From the NCBI RefSeq assembly GCF_963259705.1, contig NC_081847.1, positions 74,901,469-74,965,468 of the forward strand: 64,000 bases of DNA, read 5' to 3'. The position numbers and the translations under genes are program-made. Source of the stretch: Myotis daubentonii. Lineage: Eukaryota > Chordata > Mammalia > Chiroptera > Vespertilionidae. Every line of letters starts with the position of its first letter. Within the stretch, counting starts at the first letter, position 1. Positions 44,165 through 54,820 of this stretch are shown piece after piece. Under the pieces are notes generated by a model that had not been told where the DNA came from, searched no databases, and was given only the letters and a program-made list of their open reading frames with translations.

Positions 44165-44760
44165 TTCATGGCTACTTATTCAGTCCCTACTATGTGGCAG
44201 GCACTGGTCTAGACCCTGGGGATCCAGCAGTGAGAAGAACAAAGCCTTTACTTATATTCATATATGTAAAGACAGACATGAAGAAATAAGTAAGTACATA
44301 TATGGTGTCAGATGACAAGAATGAGAAAGACAAACCAGATCAGGGGGTAGGGAGGGATTCTGGGCTGCAGTGGGTGGTTTGGTAGGGCATCCTGGGGGCT
44401 TCTGAGCAAAGACCTATGGCAATGAAGAAGCCATCACGTGGGAATCTGGGAGATTGTTCTTGGTAGAGCAGTGGCTCTCAACCTTGGCTGCACATTAGAA
44501 TCACCTGGGAATCTTTTTAAAATCCTGATTTCTGGGCCTCATCCTCCGGAAATTCTTTCTTTGTTATGGGGTGGGGCCACAACATTAGTAACAAAGAAAC
44601 AGAATTTCCAGAGGCTGAGGCCCAGAAATCAGGATTTTAAAAAGATTCCCAGGTGATTCTAATGTGCAGCCAAGGTTGAGAACCACTGTGGTAGAGCAAG
44701 GAGCAGAAGAAAAGGCCCTGAGCTGAAACTGTGCTTGGCATTTGGGAGGACAGCAAGGAT
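44165..44760 (-). repeat. L2 LINE fragment (minus), split by a hAT palindrome
   Basis: CCCTACTATGTGGCAGGCAC, GGGGATCCAGCAGTGAGAAG, GACAGACATGAAGAAATAAG, AAGACCTATGGCAATGAAG, then interrupted at 44469. Resumes AAAAGGCCCTGAGCTGAAAC. Confidence 0.8.
44469..44688. mobile_element. Near-perfect palindromic hAT MITE (MER5-related)
   Basis: 220 bp with arms 44469-44566 and 44589-44688: ends CAGTGGCTCTCAACC and GGTTGAGAACCACTG. 3 internal substitutions and one 2-base indel over ~98 bases. Perfect 8-bp TSD TGGTAGAG at 44461-44468 and 44689-44696. Outer part matches the MER5B-type end (GGCTGCACATTAGAATCACC); inner part (GATTTCTGGGCCTC... AAATTCT-TTCTTTGTTA) differs from MER5. Single-stranded it would fold into a long hairpin. 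Confidence 0.9.
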
Positions 44761-45429
44761 CTTTCTGATGCTCTCACCCTATAGTGTTATTGTTTAGTGG
44801 CAGTAACAGAGGAACTAGGAGTAAGATTGCGTGTCCCTGAGAGGTCCTTGCAGACTGTCTCCTATTGTGTGTTTCTTGCTCAGTACAGACACTTTCATTT
44901 CACTTGCTGTTAAGGAAGCTTATATCTTTAATGCAGTCTGCTGCTGTCTTTCTGTCAATCACTACCTTCATGCGGATCCTTCACAGAATCTCTTAGTCTA
45001 ATTTATATATTCAGAAACTCCACCACATGGTGAGAGAGCCAGACTTCAAACTGAGGTCGGCTGTCCAGTGTTGGCTCCTGGACACCACCTGGAATCTTTG
45101 TTCTTGGCCTAAAGCCAAACATGCTGGGAAGATCCTGTAGTAAGGATGGGTGGGCCATGGGACCTTGTGTCCCAGCCTCCCCCTTCTCCACACCCCTCTG
45201 TCTCCAAATGCCTGAACCCCTACCTCAGCTCTGAGAATGATCCCGACTCAACCCATTCACATCAGAGAAGGATTTTAAGAGGTAGAGGAATCTGGGAAAG
45301 ATTTACACCTCAAAATAACCCTGACAATTGGGTGGGGGGTTGATAATAATGATCAAAAAGTAACAGTGAGCAGATCAGCTAAGAATACAAACTTCTGGAT
45401 TCAAAATGAGGCACAAACTTGAATATTCA
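44761..45429. other. Unassigned sequence
   Basis: No family or gene recognised. Confidence 0.4.
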
Positions 45430-45791
45430 TCCTATATAATAAAAGTATAATATGCAAATCAACCAAACTGCGGAATGACCCGTTGGTGGGGGCAGGGCTG
45501 GGGAGCAGGTGGTGCCAGGCCAGCCAAGGCACATGCCAGCAAGCAGAGAGGAGGGATGGTGATGGGGGGGGAGGGGAGCAGGGCAGCAGTGACCAATGGT
45601 GACGGACGGGTGATGGGGGGCAGCACCATCCCCTGATCAGCCAGCCTGGTCGCCTCCCACAGAGGGAGGCCACCTGCAGCTGCAGGAGCAGGGTGGTTGC
45701 CCAGACTGCAAGAGGGTGCAGGCCGGGCTGAGGGACATCCCGCACCCCCCCCCCCCCCCAGTGCACAAATTTTCGTGCACTGGGCCTCTGG
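45430..45791 (+). mobile_element. Helitron (HeliBat type), plus strand
   Basis: 362 bp. TCCTATATAATAAAAGTATA at the left, hairpin GTGCACAAATTTTCGTGCAC (45762-45781), terminal CTGG (a CTRR variant of CTAG). Host A at 45429 and T at 45792. C15 run at 45745-45759 just upstream of the hairpin. Non-autonomous. Confidence 0.92.
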
Positions 45792-46187
45792 TTTAAAATA
45801 AGAAAATAAATCAAAACAAACTACATTTTTAAAGTGACAGATCACACTAACATTACAAAATCCTGGAAAAGAACATATTTGTATTAATTAAAACACTCAT
45901 GCAACTCTATAATAATTCTTCCTACTTTGGGTGGCTATAGACTCTTTGATCTCTTCAGTTGGCAATCAGCTTGTAATATTTTCTTTATATAAAGAGAAAA
46001 CAAAGAGAATTCAGACTTTCTAAATTATTTTTACTATGGCATGTAGAGTAAAACTGGTGGTGTTGTTTTCTGCTTCACAGATTCATTATTGGAAATGCCT
46101 CTTAAATTTTTAGGATTATTAACAAATTTGGGAAATCTTCAATCAAGTTTATTTCACATGTGAGGGATGAGATTTTAGGGGACTTCC
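45792..46187. other. Unassigned AT-rich host sequence
   Basis: No gene or family. Confidence 0.4.
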
Positions 46188-46203
46188 AAAGTTTTCTTGT
46201 GCA

Positions 46204-46424
46204 GCCCTGACTGGTGTGGCTCAGTTGATTGGAGACATTGTCCTGTGCACCAAGAGGTTGCTGGTTTGATTCCCAATCAGGGCACATGCCCAGGTTACAA
46301 CCCCCCCACACCCACCCCTGGTAGGGGCACACAGGAGGCAGCCAATCAATGTTGCACTCTCATATTGATGTTTTTCTCTTCCCCCTTCCTCTCTCTCTAA
46401 AGGGCAATAAACTATTAATTTTAA
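46204..46424 (+). mobile_element. Ves SINE
   Basis: GCCCTGACTGGTGTGGCTCA head, GGTTTGATTCCCAATCAGGG B-box region, GGAGGCAGCCAATCAATG, TC-rich 3' part. Perfect 16-bp TSD AAAGTTTTCTTGTGCA at 46188-46203 and 46425-46440. Confidence 0.97.
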
Positions 46425-46599
46425 AAAGTTTTCTTGTGCAATAAGTAAACATCAGTACTATTTGGACTGACAACACTCATGAAGCAGGGCCTTGAAAGGG
46501 CCGCATGCAAGTAAAAGGCCCTGAAGTTTAAGTGTTACTATTTTCTCAGTAAATCCACATCTGATTGGCTTACGAGGTCCTACCTTAATGGTCCTTGGA

Positions 46600-47030
46600 C
46601 ACCCCTTCCAACTCATTACCTATTTCATCTCCTTTGTCCAGCCTTTTCCAACCATTCTACCTTTCTTATTTTTATCTAATGTTCATGTTTCCTTTCCATC
46701 ACCCGACTTTTGCACAGGCTGTGCCCCCTGTCTGGGCTTCCCTTCCTACTACATAATTCTTTTCATTTCACTAACTCCTTCAGAGTCTTCTAGACTCAGT
46801 CATCATCCACTTCTGAGTGTCTTCCCTCTCTATGTCAGATACCATATTATAAGCTTTTATGTTGTTATAGGATAATATAATTAATCTCTTTCTCTCCCAA
46901 GAGAGCTCCAAGAGGGTAGGGGCCACATTTGATTTTGTTCCCTCAAAGTATCCCCAGTGCCTAGTACACAGTCTGTCCCATGATAGAGGTTGAGTAACTA
47001 TTTACTGATTGAGTCTGGATGACTACAAGA
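46600..47030 (+). repeat. L2 LINE 3' end (plus)
   Basis: ACTTTTGCACAGGCTGTGCC, CACTAACTCCTTCAGAGTC, GAGCTCCAAGAGGGTAGGGG, CAGTGCCTAGTACACAG and GAGTAACTATTTACTGATTG. Same order as other L2 3' ends here. Confidence 0.8.
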
Positions 47031-48125
47031 GAAGAGACATAAATTGAAATTGATCAGTGATCTCCATCTCCCCACAAAGAAGAAAAAGTCAAGAAAACAA
47101 AGTTTGGTTTCCCTTTGGCTCCATTTCCCCTGAGTCAACCGCCTATTGGTGAATCTCAGATATCTAGCCAGCCTCTGTGAAAATATCTTCATCCTAAAAC
47201 ATGCTTTTGGCGCTTTGAGAAACCACGGGTGTTGCTATAAATACCAGAAGGAATCATAATTTGAAGTCTGAGGTAAAAAGAAATATGGATGAAATGATTA
47301 ATAAAATACTTCAGGAAAGGACACAGATGCAGCCTAGCTTTGGGGTGAAGTTGAGGTTGGGCAGCTGTGTTTTCCAAAAAGATTAAATAACTCTTGTCCC
47401 ACCTTGAGATACTGGCCCAAATTCCACACCAGAGCATGCTTTGTGGATGGGTCTTGGACTGCCTATATGGGGTAAGCATTGACTTTTAGAAAGGTCTCCC
47501 CCTCTGGTCTATTAGCACATGTTTCTGCCATTAGAGGTACATTTCTTTTGATGAGGTACTGTACCTATACACGTTTTAGATCTGGCCTTCACCAGCTCCA
47601 TGTAACTGCCTGCACTGGGGTCCAGCCCTTCCTGATTCAGCCCCTCTCAGTCTCTGAGACATGCTGATAAGAAGAGGCTTGGCCCACCAAGGGATGGGAT
47701 TGGGAATTCCAAGGTTACCCATAGATTTCAAAGTACAGGAGACCCAGGTACCCATATGTTCCTTAATTTGTTCCCTCTTCTAATGATCCGAAGGTCAGTT
47801 TCCCAAGGGATGGGTTATCGATGGCTAATGAAGGATTGCTGGTGGATTTCAAATTACATGGCAACCTTCTTTCTTGTCAGGGATGGTAGCTGAGAAGAAT
47901 TGCATATTAAGTCCAGGCTCAGTAAGGACAAAGTCATGTTTGATTAGCAACGTCTGCTATGACCAAGGGAAAGGATGGTCATGGCATGCATGCCACATAT
48001 GTGGTTTCCAGGCTCTAATTCCTAACATTTGGTCCAAGACTTATGATTGCATTTTAGCCCAATTTTAACTTGAATTTCTCCAGAGGTTGAAGGTCTATCC
48101 TGAATCCAATTGATATGCTATAATA
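47031..48125. other. Unassigned sequence
   Basis: No gene or family recognised in ~1.1 kb. Confidence 0.4.
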
Positions 48126-48319
48126 TACAGTGTCCAGGAAAACGTATACACAGACTTTGAATAATTATAAAAGCAATGTTTATTACAATACAAATTCATG
48201 GGGCTACTGGCTAAAAAATATAAATTGGTATCTACTTCCCTTTAGGACCATTAACATTCCTATTCCTCATCCTTGTTTTTGGCTCATGTATTTTTCATCT
48301 TTCATTCAGGACAGCTTTC

Positions 48320-49086
48320 TGCCGGGGTCCAACCCCAGCAGGTCCAGGGGTTCCCAAAGGCGTAGACGGAGTCGGCGAAGAAGGAAGGACACAGAGACAG
48401 CGTTCAGTTGATCAGCAGCCTAGCCAGGATCTCTAGCCCGGATCTCCAGCCAAGTTCTGGTCTGGATCTCCAGAGAGGTTCTGCTTAGGATCTCCAGCCA
48501 GGTTCTGTGTCCATGTTCTCTCGCTAGGTTCTCCAGGTTCTCCAGCCAGGTTCTGTGGCCATGTTCCCTCGCTAGGTTCTCCAGCCAGGTTCAGTCACCA
48601 GGTTCTAGTCAGGTTCTCTTGACAATTTCTGTAGTCAGGTTCAGTCCAGGATCTTTTGCCATGTTCTCTCCAGTGAAGTTCTTCTGTCTCCAGGCTCCGT
48701 GTAGGTTCTGTCTCTCTTGGTTCTGTCTTCCAAGCCCTGTGTCTTACTGTCTTGTTACATCTGTATTTATACCAGTTCATTTTAATCCTGTCAATCTCTA
48801 TTACAAAGGTTAGGGCGTTTCTTATCTCCATTCCGGGGAGTAAAGATTATGTAGCTTAAGCATGATTGTTTGTAGTTAAAGTGATTAATTACCCACCTGG
48901 CACTTAGTTGAGGGGTTTTATTCCCTCCCTAACTTCAGGGGAAAATCCCTACCTGGGGATTCAACCTTTCTCGGAGAGGTGACCTTGGTTAAAACACAGC
49001 GCCAAGAAGGTGAGCAAACATATTAAGAACCGTATGCAATATATGCCAGGTCCCTTGAAACAGCAAGGATGGACCGGCTCCCGGCA
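48320..49086 (-). mobile_element. Solo LTR of a class II (beta-like) endogenous retrovirus
   Basis: 767 bp bounded by TGCCGGG...CCCGGCA and a perfect 6-bp TSD GCTTTC (48314-48319 and 49087-49092), typical of ERVK-like integration. On the minus strand a TATAAATA box (complement at 48761-48771) suggests that strand is sense. AATAAA-like (complement at 48917-48922) is upstream of it, so the polyadenylation signal is unclear. U5 end is near 48320. The interior 48410-48620 has a ~20-bp tandem with AGAACCTGGCTGGAGA words. No gag, pol or env. Confidence 0.85.
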
Positions 49087-49109
49087 GCTTTCGAGTCTTC
49101 ACCAACCAG

Positions 49110-49613
49110 TCTCTTGAGGAAATCATGCTGCTGTGACCACTCACTCCAACCAGGAGGAACCTACACAGTATGCCAGCTGACTACAAGAAAAGTCCATCCC
49201 CTTAGGATCTTGAAGTCCCCTCTCAGATGGAAGAAATGACCTCCATGCCTATTCCATAAAACAAAAAGGCTGGAATATTAGATCTAATCAAATAATCAAA
49301 TCAATATCCCATCCCCTGGGAAACTGACCTTTAGACCATTTTGCAACTAGAATTCCCTTTTCCTTAAATCACATTCCATTTGCAAAGACCAGTAACTTTC
49401 CCCTCCAGACTTGCCCAAGATCCGGACCCACCCAGATCATTCCCCACAGAAAAAGCCCACTTCGAATTCTTTAAAATCTCTGACTCCCTGTCCCTGGGTG
49501 CTGGCACCATTTGGGGGCTCAACCCATCTGGTTTCCAGATGATCTAATAAACTTAGAATTCTTTACCCCTTTTGGCCTCAGGTGTTCCTCCTTCAGTGAC
49601 CCTAATATATTTC
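49110..49613 (+). repeat. Possible class I LTR remnant
   Basis: Late part has gamma-like LTR features: CTGACTCCCTGTCCCTGG, TTTGGGGGCTCAACCC, AATAAA at 49546-49551, and TTGGCCTCAGGTGTTCCTCC near the end. 5' boundary and TSD not found. It could be another LTR class. Confidence 0.4.
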
Positions 49614-49672
49614 ATTTTCAAAATTGAGCTGTCAGCTATTAAAATGTGTGTACATTTTGGGGGGACACTCTG

Positions 49673-51409
49673 CCTTTCACAAATACCACCCTGACCGAGT
49701 TGTGAAGTCGTGCGCTAAGCCTCTGCACCAACCACTTCCCTTATTGGTATCCCACTCTCCAAGGCCAGCTACAGCTAGCTAGTGACAGCCCCTAAGCCCA
49801 GGAGCCCATGTAATTAATCAAATTTGCCAATCTTCAAAACCCACTCAGCTTGTCATACATAATCCACTTTCTACAGCTCCAGCTTGCTGTGACCCTGTCC
49901 CTAGTGCAACCCTCTGTGTGTCCCTGCATGGCAGGCTTCTCTTCTTCTCTCATTTGAAGCCATAAGTAACAAAGAGTCCTGCTTTCATCTATCCAAGTGG
50001 CAGTGTGCTGTGTCCTACCACCCAAAGAATATTTACATCTTATAAAATACATGTGTCCAATGTCCTTAAAGAAACAAGGGCTGAGTCTAGGTTTAAAAGA
50101 GAAAATGTACAAGATGAGTCTGGAACATATTGCCAAACTAGATGGCAAGAAGTTATGGAAGACCATGTGGTCATGTTCTAAGGACATAGGACTCAACTTA
50201 AAAGAGTCCCCCACTGTCCGGACACAGGAGAATTTGGAGCTCAATAAGAGAACCACTGCAAAGGATTGAATTCCTAAGTGCCAAATGATTGTAACAATAA
50301 AAGTAGGCTCAGGGGTGTCCTGCATTGAACACGAGAAAACTAACTCATTATTTTGAAGACTAGAAAATAGAGGGAACGAATCAAGTATTAACTTGTCTTT
50401 CCTATATAAAATATATGACAAGTGGTTGATGAGAAGAAGCTTTTCTTTAAAAATGATTCAGATAATGAATGAAAGAGGCGTGATGGGATTAAAATTAGCA
50501 TTGATTAAAATGATCATTAGTGGCTGTTACCATCAGTCAACTAGACTTCCTAATAGAAGTACATAGTACCATGAAGTATGAAGTACTCTTGCCAAGAAAC
50601 AAACCTGAATCTGTTCAAAACTCTAGACCTCACTACTAATTTACAGGAAATACCAGGGAGAAGAAACATCTTTCACCATACCACTAAAATGCCATCGACA
50701 AAATGCAGACTGTAGGGAATTCTTTAAGACAAACAACACAGTTTTTTTCAACAAGTAATTCTCAAGGGAAAAAACTAGATTGAATGAGACTTAAAAGACC
50801 TATGAATCATTTGTGATATATAGAGCATATTTGTATCGTGATTCAAACAAATAATTTTTTAAGTTAGATAATAATTTTAGGAAATATGAAAAGGTTGGAT
50901 AATAAATAATTATTACTTTTGGATAAACTTTATGCTTCATGTTTAAGCATTTTGATTATTTTTTAAATAATCTTTATATTATAGAGATACACACTGAAGC
51001 ATTTAGAAGTGAAATGATATAATACTTGGGGTTTGCTTCAAAATAATGCAGGAGGGAAGAAGGAAGTATGTGCAGGATACAGAAAAACAAGGTTGGTGAG
51101 TCGTTAATAATTTTTTAAGCTGAGCAATGGGGGCATGAAGTCAGTTATGCAATTCTGTTTACCTGATCTCTGCTTAATATTTTTCATAATTAATGTGCAT
51201 ACATGAACACACACACACATTAAAAGTTAATAGCAGTGGCCAATTTTGCTCCAGAGAAGAAGCGAGAGGTGGAACTGAGCTAGGAAGAAGCAAGTCTATA
51301 GCAAGCTGAGTCAGTCGAGGGCATGGTCGGCCTCTGCAGAAGAGGCAGGTCTGGTGCCTTCCAGAATTATGAGGACGTCACAGAGCTGCGTGGTGAGGGA
51401 CTCGAAAGC
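49673..51409. other. Unassigned, partly AT-rich sequence
   Basis: Includes an open minus-strand frame of 195 codons (49834-50421) with no domain, and a plus-strand 90-codon frame over the same bases. Neither has coding support. 50720-51200 AT-rich. Confidence 0.4.
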
Positions 51410-51620
51410 CTGGGCCTTGGCATTAGGTGGGTCACCCAGCTCCATCACTTAGTTGCATAGAGGTGCTCCAATGTCCTCATCTGAATCTGATGGGTGGGGA
51501 TCAGTAGAAGCCACCTTGTCCTTGGAGGAGAAGGTTAGATGAGCTGACCCATAGACAATGCTTAGCAAAGCTCCTAGCTCCTAGTACACAATTAATAATC
51601 GGTAACTATTCTTAGGTTAT
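51410..51620 (+). repeat. MIR SINE (plus)
   Basis: GGTGGGTCACCCAGCTCCAT, CAATGTCCTCATCTGAATC, GCTTAGCAAAGCTCC, AGTACACAATTAATAATCGG. MIR order, diverged. Confidence 0.65.
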
Positions 51621-51764
51621 TATCATCATCTTTCCTGTGAGTTACCATTGCCCAAGCAGATGCTGCAGGCACAGTGACTCAGAGGAACCATAGCTGGTGG
51701 CCCAGACTCTGGACCCATCTGCATCTCATTGTGGAGCACTCATCTCAAATCTCGATTTTCCAGG

Positions 51765-51870
51765 GCCTCCCCCATTCCTCACTCCCTCCCTTTCTCTCTT
51801 GTTCCCTCTCTGCTTCCTGTTTTTCTTTCCATCCTTCCTTCTTTCCTTCTTTCCCCAAAGCAGCACTTTC
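51765..51870. repeat. Polypyrimidine tract
   Basis: ~100 bp C/T-rich on the plus strand, with CCTTCTTTCC words, interrupted by few purines. May form triplexes. Confidence 0.7.
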
Positions 51871-52464
51871 CACAGTGAGAAGTGAAGCAATAGTCTAAGC
51901 AATAATTTAACTCCTTGCTTCCTACTTAAAAATCCCCTAATTACTGGGTAATGGGTCCACAGAGGCATTTGGGCTGGGTGAGCTCTGCCCTGCAGGCACA
52001 GCTATAGTTCATCTGTCTGCTCCCTAATAGCACTCTAAAGTTCACCCTTATAAACATGTCACTGAGCCAGTAATTGAGTGACTGGTCATTAGGTTCCACG
52101 CACAGTACCTGTGGGTCACCGATCACTCAGGGGTGATGGATTTTTCTCCGATACCTCTGCTGGGCAGGCCACACAGCTTTCTATCACCTCTGAGCAGAGC
52201 ATTACTCTCTGGGAAGACTACAGGGAGCCCCAGTGGGCGGTCTTAACCATGGACTTCCATCAGAAAGGGCCAGATGGAGGAGAGGGCAGGACCACGCATC
52301 CTCCTGCTTCACTCCCTGACTTCCCCAGAAGCCTGTCCTGGGAGAGTCTTCTGAGAGACACTGAAGCTAAAAGACACCATGAAGCAATGGGGAGTCTGTG
52401 CAAGAAATATTGCTCTGTGAAGTTAAATTTGAGAGTAGAGCCATAGTTGTAAGACAAGGAAAAA
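51871..52464. other. Unassigned sequence
   Basis: No family or gene. Confidence 0.4.
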
Positions 52465-52695
52465 GGATTGGAGCTTTGGTGACTTAGCCTGATGTATCAG
52501 AAACATCTATCACCTATGAGCTGTGTACCCTTGAGTAAGTCACTTGACCTCTCTGTTCCTCAATTCCTCATTCATGAAACAGAGATGAGAGTACCTACCT
52601 ACCTTCAAGGGTTGTGCTGAAGATTATGAGATAATACATATCGAAGTATCTAACAGTGCCCAGTACCCAATAGGTAATCAACAAATGTTAGTTCA
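52465..52695 (+). repeat. MIR SINE (plus)
   Basis: AGCTGTGTACCCTTGAGTAA, GTCACTTGACCTCTCTGTTC, TCCTCATTCATGAAACAGAG, AAGTATCTAACAGTGCCCAG, AATAGGTAATCAACAAATG. Good MIR order. Confidence 0.85.
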
Positions 52696-52762
52696 TTATA
52701 AATAAACCTCCCATTTTCCTCTGCTTTCATAAAAAATGCTCTCTGTTTTTGGTGATGGGGAC

Positions 52763-53815
52763 AGAATGACATAGTTGCTAAGGGCACAAACTCTGAAGTT
52801 AGTCTGATTAGAATCAAATTTCAACTCTAACACTTCATCACTGTGTGGCCCTGGTCAAATTTCTTAACCTCTCTAAGCCTCACCTTCCTCCGCCTTAAAA
52901 TTGGGATATTAATATTACCCAGTAGTCACTGCATAGAGTTTTGTAGAGATTATGAGATAATGAAATGGAATCTATATATATAAAAGCCTAAGCAGCCGTT
53001 AAGGCAGAATAACCAGAACAACCGGAACAACGGGAATGACCAGTTGCTATGACACGCACTGACCACCAGGGGCAGATGCTCAACACAGGAGCTGCATCCA
53101 GCCAGCAGGCTCCCATCGCTGATGAGGCCTGCCTGCCACCCTCCAGGTCCTTCCCCTGCCCCCTCCCCCCCCCCCCCCCCCAGCCAGTAGGCCCCAATCG
53201 CCTGATCAGGGCTGGGCCCTGGGCTGGGATGGGGAACTGGGGGTGAGTGGAGGCAGACACAGCCCCTTTCCCAGGGGGACTGAGTGCCGACTCCCTTCTT
53301 GGGGCCAGCCAACAACCTCCCGGGTTCTTCCCCCCTGTCCCTTCCCCTGGTCAGCAGGCCCCAATTGGCCGACCACCCACCTGCCATGGTGGCAGTTGGC
53401 CCCTCCCCCTGGCCAGTCCCTCCCCCCCCCAGCCGGCAGGTCCTGATCGCCTGATCAGGGCTGGGCCCCAGGCTGGGATGGGGAACCAGGGGTGGGTGGC
53501 AGCAGATGTGGGCAGCTAGGGAAGGAAGAGGCAGGGAGGCAGGGAGGCAGGGAGGCAGGGAGTCGGGGAGGCGGGGAACTGCATGTTCATGGTGAGCGGG
53601 CAGTGAGGGAAGGAGGAGTCGGGGAGGCAGGGAGGTGGGGAACCTGATCAGCCCTGATTGCTGGCCAGGTCTAGGGACCCCACCCGTGCATGAATTTTGT
53701 GCACCAGGCCTCTAGTAATAAAATAAATGAAATAACGCATGTGAATTACTTAGCATGATAATTGGCAAGTAGTTGGAAGTAATCATTCAATAAATACTTG
53801 CTCTCATTATGGGCC
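52763..53815 (+). repeat. MIR SINE split by Helitron
   Basis: Left part to 52970 (GACATAGTTGCTAAGGGC, GTGTGGCCCTGGTCAAATTT, CTCTCTAAGCCTCACCTTCC). Right part from 53716 (ATAATTGGCAAGTAGTTGG, ATTCAATAAATACTTGCTC). Helitron 52971-53715 inserted between A and T. Confidence 0.85.
52971..53715 (+). mobile_element. Large Helitron (HeliBat type), 745 bp
   Basis: TCTATATATATAAAAGCC at left, hairpin-like GTGCATGAATTTTGTGCAC (53687-53705), terminal CTAG. C-runs 53165-53181 and ~53424. A ~90-bp block is present twice (around 53183-53270 and 53431-53515: CCAGCC-GGCAGG..CCTGATCAGGGCTGGGCCC). G-rich tandem GGGAGGCA (53531-53560). No Rep/helicase. Confidence 0.93.
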
Positions 53816-54593
53816 ACATGTTTAATAAAATGAGGGGGGGGGCATTATTTATGTTCCATGTCTAAGTACAATATCCTGAAATTAAAATTGTCAGGGAATT
53901 TCAAATTTTAAATCCACATCCACTTATACCTCCTCAAAGAGTTCTCAGCCCATTTGGAGGAATGGGGCTTGAGAAAGAGACAGCTCATGCAGAATAAAAT
54001 CCTTCTCTTATGTAGTGCCTGAGTGATACCAAGTGGAAATGCTGCAGGGCGCTGAAAAGGAAGAGACAGATGTGGCAGAGAGAAGGATCCAGAGCAGGTG
54101 GGGCTAATCAGCGTTATAAGAACACCTGGGCAGGAAGACGATCAGAGGTGGTGAAGGAGAGTGGGCAACCACCTTTCAGACACCACATGTGAATTCCTGA
54201 TCACCAGGAATACAGTGGCCCTGCCCAGGGTCCAACCTTTCAGCTTTGGCAACGTTAGCATCTTGATCCATATGCCAGGATCCATGTGATGAGCTAATGG
54301 TGTATTTTGCTTTGCTTTTATTGTGTTACACTGAGTGCTGAAAGGGGGGAAATGTAAATGCTGATATTGATTATAAGAAATACAGGTTTCTCAAAGGTGA
54401 AGCAATTGAAGCAACGATGTGAATACTTAGGCATTGCCAAAGTGGCACATCTTCCATGTCACCTACTCATTGTTCTTGAATTGGTCAAGTGTATATTCTG
54501 CTGGGGTTGGAGGGGATCAAATATTCTTTTAGAGCTGACAATGTGCCAGGCGGTGCTTTAAGCAATTTACAAGTATTAGCTTATTTAAAACTG
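53816..54593. other. Unassigned sequence
   Basis: No family or gene recognised. Confidence 0.4.
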
Positions 54594-54820
54594 TCCCAGC
54601 CAGTATGGGTCAGTGGTTGAGCGTCAACCCTGTACCCCATGCACCAAGAGGTCCCTGGTTCGATTCCTGGTCAGGGCACATGCCCGGGTTTCAGGCTCAA
54701 ACCTCCAGCAGGGGGCATGCAGGAGGCAGACATTCAATGTTGATGTTTCTCTCTCATCTATCTCTCTCTCTCTCTCCTCCCTCTCTCTAAAAATCAATAA
54801 AAATATATATTTTTAAAAAA
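54594..54820 (+). mobile_element. Ves SINE
   Basis: CCCAGCCAGTATGGGTCAGTGG head, intact-looking B box GGTTCGATTCCTGG at ~54658-54671, CAGGGCACATGCCCGGG, GCAGGAGGCAGAC, TCTCTC run, AATCAATAAAAATATAT tail. TSD only vaguely visible. Confidence 0.93.

Larger units (their letters stand above)
48128..49672. mobile_element. Mariner-like element broken by LTR insertions
   Basis: Left end CAGTGTCCAGGAAAACGTAT after a TA (48126-48127). The right end, complemented, reads AGTGTCCCCCCAAAATGTAC with the same order of TCC, AAA, GTA.ACACA and AATA words. Interior holds a class II ERV LTR (48320-49086) and an LTR-like stretch (49110-49613), so the mariner itself is short. No transposase frame. Right end lacks a visible TA. 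Confidence 0.55.

Noticed and set aside
49834..50421. 195-codon minus-strand frame
   Set aside because: No recognised motif; opposite-strand frames overlap; no exon context.
8413..54820. tRNA-like A/B boxes
   Set aside because: All belong to Ves SINEs with TC-rich and A-rich tails and TSDs; no cloverleaf with acceptor stem for a real tRNA gene.
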